Assembly: GCF_048060115.1 (NCBI RefSeq) | Contig: NZ_JBHMIM010000025.1 | Span: forward strand, 26,685 to 90,684 | Direction of reading: 5' to 3' | DNA length: 64,000 nucleotides | Source of the DNA: Micromonospora_E sp048060115 | GTDB taxonomy: Bacteria; Actinomycetota; Actinomycetes; Mycobacteriales; Micromonosporaceae | In this document: piece by piece, positions 8,884 through 17,372 of the stretch | Position numbering within the stretch: position 1 is the stretch's first letter | How the letters are laid out: each line of letters opens with the position of its first letter | Position numbers and translations under genes: made by a program | The notes under the pieces: model-generated | Told to the model about the DNA's origin: nothing | What the model saw: the letters and a program-made list of their open reading frames with translations, nothing else | The model's database searches: none

Positions 8884-9812
8884 CAGCGTCCTTCCCGCAT
8901 GCCGCGCAGTTGGACGACGTACGCGATCGCCATGGTGATCAGGCCCATCACGATGGCCACCGTGGCCGAGTAGTTGTACTGCTGGCCGGAGAAGCTCAGC
9001 GAGTACGCGTACAGGTTGGGGGTGAAGTACGTGGTGATCGCGTTCGGTGCCAGGTGCTGCAGGATGCTCGGTTCGTTGAACAGCTGGAAGCTGCCGATGA
9101 TCGAGAAGATGGTGGCGATGACCAGGGCGCCCCGGATGGCCGGCAGTTTGATCGACCGGATGACCCGCACCTGGCCGGCGCCGTCGACCTCGGCGGCCTC
9201 GTAGAGCGAGGTGGGCACGACCCGTAGCGCCGAGTAGAAGATGACCATGTTGTAGCCGACGAACTCCCAGGTCACGATGTTGCCGATGGACAGCAGCACC
9301 AGGTCGGGGCTGAGCGGGTCGGGCAGCGACACCCCGAACGCGTCGTTGATGTTGCCGACCAGGCCGAACCGGTTGCCGTACATGAAGCCCCACATCAGGG
9401 TGGCGACGACGGCCGGGACGGCGTACGGCAGGAAGATGGCGACCCGGAAGAAGCTGCGGCCGTGCAGCCGGCCGCTGTCGATGGCCAGCGCGACCAGCAG
9501 CGCGATGAACAGCATGATCGGCACCTGGACGGCGAGGAAGGTCGCCACCCGACCGAAGGCGGACCAGAACTGGGCGTCGCCCAGCGCCCGCTGGTAGTTG
9601 TCCAGCCCGACGAAGGAGTTGCCGCCGATGAGCTGCCGCCGGTAGAGACTGAGATAGATCGAGTATCCGATCGGCGCGATGAACACGACCGCGAAGACCA
9701 GCATGAACGGCCCGACGAACTGCCACCCGGTCAGCGATCTGCGCCCGGTAGCCCGGCGGGCTCGCCGACGGGCCGTGGTGACCGTCGGGGGCGGTGTCTG
9801 AGGTGCTGCCAT
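8883..9812 (-). CDS. ABC sugar transporter permease, MalF-like
   Basis: 309 residues, six membrane spans and an EAA-type loop (SLYEAAEVDGAGQVRVIRSIKLP). First gene of the operon permease-permease-binding protein-GH42. The start at 9812 was chosen over upstream starts up to 9893 because a longer protein would put the operator palindrome at 9839-9854 inside the coding sequence. The N-terminal 35 residues are basic and probably cytoplasmic. Confidence 0.88.
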   Translation of the reverse strand: MAAPQTPPPTVTTARRRARRATGRRSLTGWQFVGPFMLVFAVVFIAPIGYSIYLSLYRRQLIGGNSFVGLDNYQRALGDAQFWSAFGRVATFLAVQVPIMLFIALLVALAIDSGRLHGRSFFRVAIFLPYAVPAVVATLMWGFMYGNRFGLVGNINDAFGVSLPDPLSPDLVLLSIGNIVTWEFVGYNMVIFYSALRVVPTSLYEAAEVDGAGQVRVIRSIKLPAIRGALVIATIFSIIGSFQLFNEPSILQHLAPNAITTYFTPNLYAYSLSFSGQQYNYSATVAIVMGLITMAIAYVVQLRGMREGR

Positions 9813-9838
9813 GCGTTCGGCCTCTGGTCGGGAACTGA

Positions 9839-9854
9839 ATGTTTGCGCAAACAT
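9839..9854. promoter_or_regulatory. LacI-family operator of the sugar operon
   Basis: ATGTTTGCGCAAACAT is a perfect palindrome 27 bases upstream of the first permease start. It shares ATGTTT...AAACAT with the palindrome upstream of the LacI gene; only the central four bases differ (TACGTA versus TGCGCA core). Confidence 0.78.
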
Positions 9855-9908
9855 CGAGGGTCTGATGCTCGCACCGAGCCTCACCGCCGTCAACCCCGCA
9901 GCTGAACC

Positions 9909-12320
9909 TCAACCAGCTCGGCCAGCCTCATCGACCCGCAGCTGTGCCAGCCTGGCCCGGATCGGCTCCACGTCCGGATGCCGAAGGCTGTCCAGGATGT
10001 CGACCGCCGCCTGCCAGCAGGTCCGCGCACCGGCCAGGTCGCCGACGGCCCGAGCGACCTCGCCGAGGTCCTGCAGCACCAGCGCCTGCAGATGCCGGTC
10101 ACCGAAATCCCGGAACAGGTCCAACGCCTGCTGGTAGCAGGCGGCGGCCTCGTCGAGGTCACCGAGATGCTGATACCCGTACCCCAGGCTGTGCCAGGTG
10201 GTCGCCTGCCCCGATCGGTCACCGAGCTCCCGCAACAGCTCCAACGAACGACCGCACCAGGAAAGTGTCTCGTCGTACTCGCCGAGCTGGGCATACTGCC
10301 AGCCCACCACGTTGAGCGCCTTGCCCTGCCCGGCCAGGTCCCCCGCCTCGGCATACAGGTCATACGCCGACCGCCCGTGCTCCAACGCGTCCCGGTGCCG
10401 ACCCTGCCGCTCCCGCAGCAGCGACAGGTTGAGCTCGGTGAGCCCTTCGCGGGCCCGGTCGCCCCGGTCACGCTCCAGCTCCAGCGCCAGACCGAGCTGC
10501 GTCTCGGCGTCGGTGTACCGGTTCGTGCGGGTGCACGCGCGGGCGATGGCGCGATGCGCGACCGCCTCGGCGGCCGGGTCGCCGAGGCGCCGGGCCAGTT
10601 CGAGTGCCGTCCGTTGCATCGCGAGCAGGTCCGGCCAGTACCCCTGCCGGTCGAGATAGGTGTACATCACCTGGGAAAGGTGCAGCGCCGTGGCGTCCAG
10701 CCCGGCGGCGACCGCGCCCTCGAACACCGCCACCAGCACCGGATGTTCGACGTTGAACCAGGCCAAGGCCGCCTCGGCGGTGCCGAGGGACTCGGCGACG
10801 ACACCGGGTGCGGCCGGCGCGGGCGCGGCCGGCTGCGGATGCGGCTCCAGCAGGAGGTTCCCCTGGTACGCGGTGTGCGTGTAGTGGTCGGCCAGCCGGT
10901 GCACCGCGGCATCGAACGCCTCGCCGGTCTCCTGGCGCCGAGCCTGTTCCGCCGCGTACACCCGCAGCAGGTCGTGCAGCCCGTAGCGGCCGCCCGGATG
11001 CTCGGCGAGCAGATGCGAGCGGACCAGTTCGGCAAGCACCGGCCGCAGCCGCGCCGCCGGCAGACCGGCCAGGCTCGCCGCCGCCGGGGCCGAGACCGTC
11101 GGGCCCGGGTGGATTCCGAGCAGCCGGAACAGCTGCGCGGCCGCCGGACTCAACGCCCGGTACGACCAGGAGAAGACCGACCGTACGCCGAGCTGCGGAT
11201 CGTCGGCCGCCAACGCGTCGAGCCGCTCGTGGGCGGTACGCAGTTCGGCCGCGAGCGCCGCCAGCGGCATCCGCGGCGAAGTCGTAGCCCGGGCGGCGAC
11301 CACCGCCAGCGCCAGCGGAAGCCCCGCGCACCGCAGGGCGATCTCGTCGATGGCCGCTGGTTCCGCCCGGCAGCGCCCCTCGCCGATCCGGTGCCGCAGC
11401 AGCTCGGTCGCCTCGCCCGACGGCAGCAGACCGAGGGTGACCAGGTGCGCGCCGTGCGCCGCGACCAGCCCGGTCAGCTGGTTGCGGCTGGTCACCACCA
11501 CCAGGCACTGTGGCGCGCCGGGCAGCAACGCCCGCACGTGCGGACTGTCCCGGGCGTTGTCCAGCACGATGAGCATCCGCCGGTCGGCGAGCATCGTCCG
11601 CAGCAGCGCGGTCTGCGCGTCCAACTCGGCCGGCAACCGGGCCGGTGGGGAACCGAGCGCGTCGAGCAGCAACCGCAGCGCGGTCGCCGGCTCGGTCACC
11701 GCACCGTCCGGGTCGAAACCGCGCAGGTTGACGTAGAGCTGCCCGTCGGGGAAACGGTCGGCCGCCCGGTGCGCCCAGTGCACCGCGAGGGTGGTCTTGC
11801 CGACCCCGGCCGTGCCGGTGACCGCCACCACCCGCACGGCCCCGGTGTGCGGGAGGCCGCCCGGGTCGACGACCCGATCCAGTTGGGCAAGCTCCGCCCG
11901 CCGACCGCTGAAGTTCCCCAGGGCCGGTGGCAACTGCCGGGGTATCACCCGATGCTCGACGACCGGCGCGGCCGTAGTACCGGCGGCGGCCCCGCCACCC
12001 GACGCCCGCTGCTCGTCGACCCGGTCACGGGCGCTGGCCAGCATGCCCCGTTCGATCGGGCTGGCGCCCAGCAGGCCGACCAGCACGTCGAAACGGTCGG
12101 TCGGCGGCAACGTCTTGCCGGTCAGATACTCGGCCACCGCCGTGTGCGACCAACCGGCGCGGGCGGCCAGCAACCGGTAGGACAAGACCCGGTGGCCTTC
12201 GCGGCGGGCGTGCCGGCGTCGCAAGGCGCGCAGCAGACTGGCAAGTTCGTCGACGGTACGCACGTCACCGGCGTCGCGTAGCAGCCGGTCGGGGGGTCGC
12301 GCCTCCACACCATGCACCAT
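9909..12320 (-). CDS. XRE/NB-ARC/TPR signal-transduction regulator (AfsR-like without SARP domain)
   Basis: 803 residues. Domain order: an XRE-like helix-turn-helix region (LSYRLLAARAGWSHTAVAEYL), an NB-ARC ATPase with P-loop GTAGVGKTTLA, Walker B RRMLIVLDN and a CAGLPLAL motif, a winged-helix-like linker, and C-terminal TPRs (repeats such as GYGYQHLGDLDEAAACYQQAL). Such STAND proteins are ATP switches; in actinomycetes the type regulates development or secondary metabolism (family knowledge). The target is unknown. It is transcribed toward the sugar operon but ends 54 bp before its operator. A GTG at 12341 is an alternative start. Confidence 0.82.
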   Translation of the reverse strand: MVHGVEARPPDRLLRDAGDVRTVDELASLLRALRRRHARREGHRVLSYRLLAARAGWSHTAVAEYLTGKTLPPTDRFDVLVGLLGASPIERGMLASARDRVDEQRASGGGAAAGTTAAPVVEHRVIPRQLPPALGNFSGRRAELAQLDRVVDPGGLPHTGAVRVVAVTGTAGVGKTTLAVHWAHRAADRFPDGQLYVNLRGFDPDGAVTEPATALRLLLDALGSPPARLPAELDAQTALLRTMLADRRMLIVLDNARDSPHVRALLPGAPQCLVVVTSRNQLTGLVAAHGAHLVTLGLLPSGEATELLRHRIGEGRCRAEPAAIDEIALRCAGLPLALAVVAARATTSPRMPLAALAAELRTAHERLDALAADDPQLGVRSVFSWSYRALSPAAAQLFRLLGIHPGPTVSAPAAASLAGLPAARLRPVLAELVRSHLLAEHPGGRYGLHDLLRVYAAEQARRQETGEAFDAAVHRLADHYTHTAYQGNLLLEPHPQPAAPAPAAPGVVAESLGTAEAALAWFNVEHPVLVAVFEGAVAAGLDATALHLSQVMYTYLDRQGYWPDLLAMQRTALELARRLGDPAAEAVAHRAIARACTRTNRYTDAETQLGLALELERDRGDRAREGLTELNLSLLRERQGRHRDALEHGRSAYDLYAEAGDLAGQGKALNVVGWQYAQLGEYDETLSWCGRSLELLRELGDRSGQATTWHSLGYGYQHLGDLDEAAACYQQALDLFRDFGDRHLQALVLQDLGEVARAVGDLAGARTCWQAAVDILDSLRHPDVEPIRARLAQLRVDEAGRAG

Positions 12321-12504
12321 CGCGACCCGCACCAGCCTCACCGGCCATCCGTCACAGCGGATGCCTCGGGTGACCCCGCTCCACAGCGGATGTTAGTCGA
12401 TGTACGGCGTTGTACGGAGATGAACGAGATCACCACCACACCGCGGGTCCAGGCAGCATCCTGGTGTCTGGCCAGGGTCCGCACCGTGCAGAAGGGAATA
12501 CACC

Positions 12505-12540
12505 ATGTCACAGTCGTCCGCTCCAGCACGGAAGGACTGA
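12505..12540 (+). CDS. Possible 11-residue leader peptide
   Basis: ATG at 12505 with GAAGGGA seven bases upstream encodes MSQSSAPARKD and stops. It lies upstream of a second tiny frame, a stable hairpin (12610-12637) and the metal ATPase. The good ribosome-binding site is the main support; the peptide is too short for any coding statistic. Confidence 0.3.
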   Translation: MSQSSAPARKD

Positions 12541-12543
12541 CCC

Positions 12544-12573
12544 ATGTACTGGTCCAGGCATTCGAACAGGTGA
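12544..12573 (+). CDS. Possible 9-residue second leader peptide
   Basis: ATG at 12544 follows GGAAGGA at proper spacing, three bases after the stop of the preceding tiny frame, and encodes MYWSRHSNR. Two successive tiny frames with ribosome-binding sites before a hairpin suggest a translated leader, but chance is not excluded. Confidence 0.25.
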   Translation: MYWSRHSNR

Positions 12574-12609
12574 CCCGGCGGTTGCGGACACTGGCTACGG
12601 TCGGGCGGC

Positions 12610-12637
12610 GGGTGACCGGACGGGGCCCCGGTCACCC
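12610..12637 (+). terminator. Hairpin upstream of the metal ATPase
   Basis: Arms GGGTGACCGG (12610-12619) and CCGGTCACCC (12628-12637), with more G/C pairing possible inside the loop. No T-run follows. It could be an attenuator-like element or a structural part of the leader. Confidence 0.4.
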
Positions 12638-12708
12638 GTCCCTGACCGTCCATCCGGTTCGTTGACAAACTGGATAGGCAGCCTCCGACAGCACAGGTGG
12701 AACCGACG

Positions 12709-14559
12709 ATGGGCCGACGGTGGGCACAGTGGCGCCAGTGGACACCACTGGCCGCGCTGACCGTCGCGGTGCTCGCTGGCGGCGGGCTGTGGGTCGCTGG
12801 CGCACAGACCGCGGCTGACTGGGTGTGGGCGGCAGCGACGGTGGCCGCCCTGCTGCCGGCACTGCGCTGGATGGGTCACTCGCTGCGACAGCGCCGCGTC
12901 GGCGTGGACGTGATCGCCGTACTGGCGCTGATCGGCGCGCTGGTGGCCGGCGAGTACCTCGCCGGCGCGGTGGTGGCGCTGATGCTGGCCACCGGTCACA
13001 CCCTGGAGACGTACGCACAGCGACGCGCCACCCGCGACCTGCAAGCGCTGGTCGCGCACGCACCACGTACCGCCCGGCGACGCGCCGACGACGGCACCAT
13101 CGACCCGGTCGACGTGGACGAGATCGCCCCCGGCGACCGGCTACTCGTCGGACCCGGTGACGTCGTGCCGGTCGACGGCGTCGCCGAGGATCCGGCCACG
13201 CTCGACGAATCGGTGGTCACCGGGGAGTCGCAGCCGGTCGACCGGGCCGCCGGCGACCGGATCGCCAGCGGCGTGGTCAACGCGGGGGCGGCGTTCGGGC
13301 TGCGGGCGGCGGTGACGGCGCAGCAGAGCACGTACGCCAGCATCGTGCGGCTGGCCGCGCAGGCCGGTGCCGGCAAGGCCCCGACGGTACGCCTCGCCGA
13401 CCGGTACGCCGCCGCGTTCGTGCCGTTCACCCTCGCGCTGGCCGGCGTCGGTTGGATCGTCTCCGATGAGTTCGTCCGGGCGGTCGCCGTGCTGGTCGTC
13501 GCCACCCCGTGCCCGCTGCTGCTGGCCACCCCGATCGCAATCGTCGCCGGGCTGTCCCGCGCCGCCCGCGCCGGGGTGCTGATCCGCGAGGGCAGCGCGT
13601 TGGAGCAGCTCGGTCTGGCTCGCACGCTGCTGGTCGACAAGACCGGCACGCTGACCACCGGCCGGTCCGAGATCACCGGCATCGCCACCGCCGACGGCCA
13701 GTACCCGGACGAACTGCTACGGCTCGCCGCATCGGTCGAGCAACTCTCCCCGCACATACTGGCCGGTGCGATCGTCCGGGCGGCGCACGACCGTGGCCTG
13801 CGGCTGACCGGCCCGACAGAAGTAACCGAGGAGCCCGGCCGAGCGGTGACCGGCCGGGTCGACGGCCGGGTCGTCCGGGTCGGCCAGCCCGACGCCGAGT
13901 TGCCGGACTGGGCGATGCGCGAGCGGGACCGCGCCGAGGCGGACGGACTGTCGACGGTCTGGGTGAGCGTGGACCGCGTACCGGCGGGTGTGATCCTGCT
14001 GCGCGATCCGGTGCGGCCCGACGCGGCCGCCACGGTGCGGCGGCTGCGGCAGGCCGGCTTCACCCGGCTGGTGATGCTCACCGGCGACCGGCGCGAGGTC
14101 GCCGACCAGGTCGCCGACCAGGTCGGCGTCGACGACATCGTGGCGCGCTGCTCACCACAGGAGAAGACCGCCCGGGTACGCGAGGAGTCCGGCCGCGCTA
14201 TCACGGTGATGGTCGGCGACGGTGTCAACGACGCCCCGGCGCTGGCCGCCGCCGACGTCGGGGTGGCGATCGGGGCCGCCGGGGCGGGCGCGGCGGCGGG
14301 CGTCGCCGACGCGGTGCTCACCGTCGACCGGCTGGACCGGCTCGCCGACGCCGTCGACATCGCCCACCGGTCGCGGCGGATCGCGGTGCAGAGCGCCTCG
14401 GTCGGGATGGGGTTGGCGCTGGTCGCGATGGTCGCCGCCGCGTTCGGTCTGCTGCCGCCGGTGGCCGGTGCGTTCACTCAGGAGGGTATCGACGTCGCGG
14501 TGATCGTCAACGCGCTGCGCGCCCTGCGCCCCGGCCGCCGCCGGGCCGGCCCATCGTGA
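12709..14559 (+). CDS. P1B-type heavy-metal-translocating ATPase (TPC motif)
   Basis: 616 residues with all P-type signatures: TGES at 171-174, phosphorylation site DKTGT at D310, and GDGVNDAPAL hinge near the C-terminus. The transmembrane metal motif is TPC (266-268, in ATPCPLLLATP) instead of CPC, placing it with the TPC-type group whose substrates are debated (Ni/Fe/Co have been proposed). There is no N-terminal HMA domain and no His-rich tail. The start at 12709 is preceded by AGGTGG; a GTG four codons earlier is possible. No metalloregulator gene is next to it. Confidence 0.88.
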   Translation: MGRRWAQWRQWTPLAALTVAVLAGGGLWVAGAQTAADWVWAAATVAALLPALRWMGHSLRQRRVGVDVIAVLALIGALVAGEYLAGAVVALMLATGHTLETYAQRRATRDLQALVAHAPRTARRRADDGTIDPVDVDEIAPGDRLLVGPGDVVPVDGVAEDPATLDESVVTGESQPVDRAAGDRIASGVVNAGAAFGLRAAVTAQQSTYASIVRLAAQAGAGKAPTVRLADRYAAAFVPFTLALAGVGWIVSDEFVRAVAVLVVATPCPLLLATPIAIVAGLSRAARAGVLIREGSALEQLGLARTLLVDKTGTLTTGRSEITGIATADGQYPDELLRLAASVEQLSPHILAGAIVRAAHDRGLRLTGPTEVTEEPGRAVTGRVDGRVVRVGQPDAELPDWAMRERDRAEADGLSTVWVSVDRVPAGVILLRDPVRPDAAATVRRLRQAGFTRLVMLTGDRREVADQVADQVGVDDIVARCSPQEKTARVREESGRAITVMVGDGVNDAPALAAADVGVAIGAAGAGAAAGVADAVLTVDRLDRLADAVDIAHRSRRIAVQSASVGMGLALVAMVAAAFGLLPPVAGAFTQEGIDVAVIVNALRALRPGRRRAGPS

Positions 14560-14600
14560 CCCGACACGCCGTGACCGGAGTCGGGCGGTGACCCGGGTCA

Positions 14601-15036
14601 GGCCGCCAGCAGATCCGACAGCGCCGCCGTGTGCGGCACATGATGGAGCAGCCGGGGCCGCCGGTCGCCACCGAGCTGGATCCGGGCGAGTCGGCGTTCG
14701 CCTGGCCGGACAACCTCGTGCGGATGACGTTCCTCGACCCGGCCGGCGGCACCTTCTTCGTCGACTGGCGACGGGGTGCCGAGACGTGCGTGGCGAATCT
14801 GCGGCTCGCGCTCGGTCACGACCCGCACGACCGGCGGGCCCGAGAACTGGTCGATGAGGTGGGCGCGGCCAGCCCGGAGTTCCGCCGGCTGTGGCAGCGC
14901 AACGACGTACGGGGCAAGACCCACGAGGCGAAGACGTTCCGGCACAGCGTGGTGGGCGAGTTGACGTTGACGTACCACGCCTTCGATGTCCGTGGAGCAA
15001 CTGGTCAGCAGCTGATCGTGTACCGGGCCGAGCTCC
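14601..15036 (+). pseudogene. Remnant of an XRE regulator: MmyB-like ligand-binding domain only
   Basis: The frame contains the C-terminal MmyB-type signature: SPEFRRLWQRNDVRGK, EAKTFRHSVVGELTLTYHAF and a final QLIVYRAE. The helix-turn-helix is absent, and the segment between VRHMMEQPGPP and the FVDWRRGAE part is shorter than in intact proteins, so both an N-terminal truncation and an internal deletion are likely. A stop codon lies just upstream in frame. The open frame continues far past the homology to 15800, which is fortuitous. Confidence 0.65.
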
Positions 15037-15084
15037 CTCCCGTCGTCCACCCGAACGCGGTCGCCTGGGAGGGACACTGTTTCG

Positions 15085-15130
15085 AGTGTGATCCCGTTGG
15101 GGGATCAAAATCCCCCAACGGGATCACGCT
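15085..15130. repeat. Long inverted repeat (21-bp arms, 4-base loop)
   Basis: Arms 15085-15105 and 15110-15130 pair with a single mismatch around a CAAA loop, an exceptionally strong stem. It lies 50 bases after the MmyB remnant. It may be a bidirectional terminator or a small dispersed palindromic element; no T-run follows. Confidence 0.75.
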
Positions 15131-15267
15131 AAAACAGAAGTCGGTTCCTGGCCGGCCGCCGTCAGAGGACCACAAGTCCCAGTTTCACCCGTACTCCGGC
15201 CGCGCCGACGGAACGGGTGGGCCGACCGGCCCGACCCACCCGCCGCTGCCACCGACGTCGCTGATGC

Positions 15268-15477
15268 TCACCGCTGTCTCCGACGGATCTGCCTTAGCCC
15301 GTCGCGTTGCACGAAGATCTCCCTCCGTTCGACGGCCGCGCCGCCGCGGTCCAGCACGTAGCCGCCCAACCAGACCCAGCCGACGTAGGTCCACCGTGTG
15401 TCGGCGGCGACGACCCGGAACCGGAAACCCCGGTCACCGGCGAACTGCACGCTGGCGGCGGCCCCGATCATCAGCAC
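15268..15477 (-). CDS. Small conserved hypothetical protein
   Basis: 69 residues starting VLMIGAAASVQFAGDRGF, then TYVGWVWLGGYVLD and a basic C-terminus. I recognise the pattern (MIxxAASVQF, YxGWVWLxGYxLD) as a recurrent actinomycete small protein without function. It follows the 15488 gene in a three-gene minus-strand cluster; an upstream start at 15516 would overlap that gene by 29 bases. Confidence 0.6.
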   Translation of the reverse strand: MLMIGAAASVQFAGDRGFRFRVVAADTRWTYVGWVWLGGYVLDRGGAAVERREIFVQRDGLRQIRRRQR

Positions 15478-15487
15478 GTCACCCGGC

Positions 15488-15733
15488 TCAGGTGCCGGGG
15501 TCGATGTCGAGTTCACCGACGTACGGCAGCCGGGCCTGGTCGCTCTGCCAGTCCCGCAGCGCCTGCTTGAGCAGCGACAGTTCGTCGGCCATCCGGGCGA
15601 TGCTCTGGTCGCGGCGACGCAGCTCTGCGGCGACCTGCTCGGCGCTCAGCGTCACCGGCGCGACGTCCCCCTCGTACGTCTCGCCGTTGACGCTGACCAT
15701 CGGCGGCCGGTGCCGGCCGGACGACCTGGTCAC
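15488..15733 (-). CDS. Small coiled-coil hypothetical protein
   Basis: 81 residues. The N-terminus (VTRSSGRHRPPMVSVNGETYEGD) is followed by a predicted coiled coil (SAEQVAAELRRRDQSIARMADELSLLKQALRDW). Its GTG start overlaps the stop of the 15730 gene by four bases (GTGA), so the two are co-translated. Function unknown. Confidence 0.6.
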   Translation of the reverse strand: MTRSSGRHRPPMVSVNGETYEGDVAPVTLSAEQVAAELRRRDQSIARMADELSLLKQALRDWQSDQARLPYVGELDIDPGT

Positions 15734-15873
15734 AGCATCTCTCCGTCCGGCGGCGGCGGGCCGGGCCAGGTCAACCGGCCGCACCACGGACACCATCTGA
15801 CTTTCACTTTGAAGGCGAACAGTCCGGCCAGGAATCCCAGCAGGACCGCGCCGACCAGCGCACCGATTTCCAC
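15730..15873 (-). CDS. Small membrane protein with a CPxCG zinc-ribbon half-site
   Basis: 47 residues: one hydrophobic span (VEIGALVGAVLLGFLAGLFAF) followed by RWCPWCGRLTW and a proline-rich tail. A GGGGGAAGG ribosome-binding site precedes the GTG at 15873. The two Cys may bind metal as a dimer. First gene of the minus-strand trio divergent from the XRE regulator at 16154. Confidence 0.6.
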   Translation of the reverse strand: MEIGALVGAVLLGFLAGLFAFKVKVRWCPWCGRLTWPGPPPPDGEML

Positions 15874-16067
15874 GAGGACCTTCCCCCTCTTCAGGTCGGG
15901 ACGCCGGCCGGCCTCCTTGCCGCGACGCCGGCCGGCGCCCAGGTGGGTGGGGATGTGCGTCCCTCCAGCCCTGCTCGGATCTCCAGAGCACTGGCTGCAG
16001 GTCGGTAGATCGACACTCCATGATGCGACCATCTAGTGTCATACTGCCTCAGCATCGATCGCATATG

Positions 16068-16091
16068 CAAGACTTGCTTTCGAGAGTCTTG
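16068..16091. promoter_or_regulatory. Possible operator upstream of the XRE gene
   Basis: CAAGACT (16068-16074) and AGTCTTG (16085-16091) form an inverted repeat in an A/T-rich patch 63 bases before the XRE start, a reasonable place for autoregulation. Only the symmetry and position support it. Confidence 0.35.
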
Positions 16092-16153
16092 AGGATGCCC
16101 TGATGTTGTCCCGCCGACACGGGACCCGCACACTGAGAGGGAGTGAGGGGAGC

Positions 16154-17035
16154 ATGGACGTGGCCACGCGCAAGCATTTGCCGACTGTTCGCCTGCGCCG
16201 CCTGGCATACCAGCTGCGCGGGATGCGCAGCGACGCAGGACTCACCCGCGAGGACGCCGCCGAGAAGACCCACATGAACAGCGCGACCCTGTGGCGGATC
16301 GAAACCGGCAAGGTCCGGCCACAGAAGCGGACCGTCCTCGCCCTGCTCGACCTCTACGGCATCAGCGACGAGCAACAGCGCACAGAGATGCTGGACCTAC
16401 TCAAGGACTCCACCCAGCTTGGCTGGCTCCAGGCGTACGAAGAGGTCCTGTCGGACGAGTACAGCGCCTACATCAGCTTCGAAGCCGAGGCTCGCAGCGT
16501 CCGCAACTACGAGCCGCTGTTCGTGCCGGGCCTGCTCCAGACCGAGGAGTACGCCCGAGCCGTGACCGCAGGCGTACTGCCCGAGTGCAGCGAATCCGAC
16601 GTGGCGCACCGCGTCGAGGCCCGGATGAAACGCCAGGAGTCGATCACAAAGGACACGCCGCTGAAGCTCTGGGCGATCATCGACGAAGGCGTGATCCACC
16701 GCCAGGTCGGCGGCGTCGACGTCATACGCGGCCAGCTACGCCACCTCGCTGACATGGCCAAGCAACCCCACATCACCCTCCAGGTTCTGCCGTACGAGGT
16801 TGGCGCACACGCTGGCATGCACGGCGCGTTCGCCCTGATGGACTTCCCCGACCCGTACGACCCGGAGCTCGTCTACATCGAGAACCGGGTCAACGCGATG
16901 TTCCTGGAGAGTCCGTCCGAGATCGCCAGCTACAGCTCGCTGTTCGAGTACCTTCGCGCAGCGGCGGTCGACCCGGCAGGGTCGGTCAGGATGATCAAGA
17001 AGTCCATCGACCGCATGGACGAGAAGGGAAGATGA
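16154..17035 (+). CDS. XRE-family regulator with DUF5753 domain
   Basis: 293 residues. The helix-turn-helix (LRGMRSDAGLTREDAAEKTHMNSATLWRIE, about 22-51) is followed by the DUF5753 domain with EARSVRNYEPLFVPGLLQTEEYARA and ITLQVLPYEVGAHAGM. These proteins are typically encoded with a DUF397 partner, as here (ATGA overlap with 17032), and are thought to control development or stress responses. Start at 16154 is supported by GAGGGGAGC. Confidence 0.88.
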   Translation: MDVATRKHLPTVRLRRLAYQLRGMRSDAGLTREDAAEKTHMNSATLWRIETGKVRPQKRTVLALLDLYGISDEQQRTEMLDLLKDSTQLGWLQAYEEVLSDEYSAYISFEAEARSVRNYEPLFVPGLLQTEEYARAVTAGVLPECSESDVAHRVEARMKRQESITKDTPLKLWAIIDEGVIHRQVGGVDVIRGQLRHLADMAKQPHITLQVLPYEVGAHAGMHGAFALMDFPDPYDPELVYIENRVNAMFLESPSEIASYSSLFEYLRAAAVDPAGSVRMIKKSIDRMDEKGR

Positions 17036-17232
17036 CGATGAAGAACCGGCAACTGGAGAACGCCGAGTGGCGCACGAGCAGCCGCTCCGGCGGCAACGGC
17101 AACTGCGTCGAGGTCGCCGACAACCTGGCGGCCGTCGTCGCGGTCCGGGACAGCAAGGACCGTTCCGGCCCCGTGCTCGCGTTCTCCCCTACCGCTTGGG
17201 CGGCCTTCACCACGTCGCTCCGGAGCGAGTGA
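17032..17232 (+). CDS. DUF397 protein
   Basis: 66 residues with the DUF397 pattern: WRTSSRSGGNGNCVEVA, VAVRDSKDRSGPVLAFSPTAWAAF. Overlaps the XRE gene by four bases, so it is translationally coupled and probably acts as its partner. A second ATG two codons later is an alternative start. Confidence 0.85.
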   Translation: MTMKNRQLENAEWRTSSRSGGNGNCVEVADNLAAVVAVRDSKDRSGPVLAFSPTAWAAFTTSLRSE

Positions 17233-17254
17233 GACCAGCCCGAATTGCGGATGT

Positions 17255-17284
17255 GTGACCGCGCCAGGTATCCGGCGCGGTCAC
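17255..17284 (+). terminator. Intrinsic-terminator-like hairpin after DUF397
   Basis: Perfect 11-bp arms GTGACCGCGCC and GGCGCGGTCAC with an 8-base loop, 22 bases after the DUF397 stop. No T-run, as usual in very G+C-rich actinomycetes. Confidence 0.65.
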
Positions 17285-17372
17285 GCCAACGCCAGCCATG
17301 GGCCACTGCCCCGTACGCCACAGCGACCTTTGCCGCCGTCAAAGTTTGCCGCAGATTCGAAGGAGGGGCGCG

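Larger units (their letters stand above)
12321..12708. other. Divergent intergenic region between the NB-ARC regulator and the metal ATPase
   Basis: Holds a short imperfect repeat TGTACGG (around 12400-12417), the two tiny frames and the hairpin listed separately, and a TTGACA hexamer at 12662-12667 that could be a -35 element for the ATPase although no good -10 was seen. No full-length gene is supported. Confidence 0.5.

Noticed and set aside
14631..15800. 389-codon plus-strand frame
   Set aside because: Only the first part (to about 15036) has MmyB-type similarity; the rest runs through an inverted repeat and antisense to three small genes.
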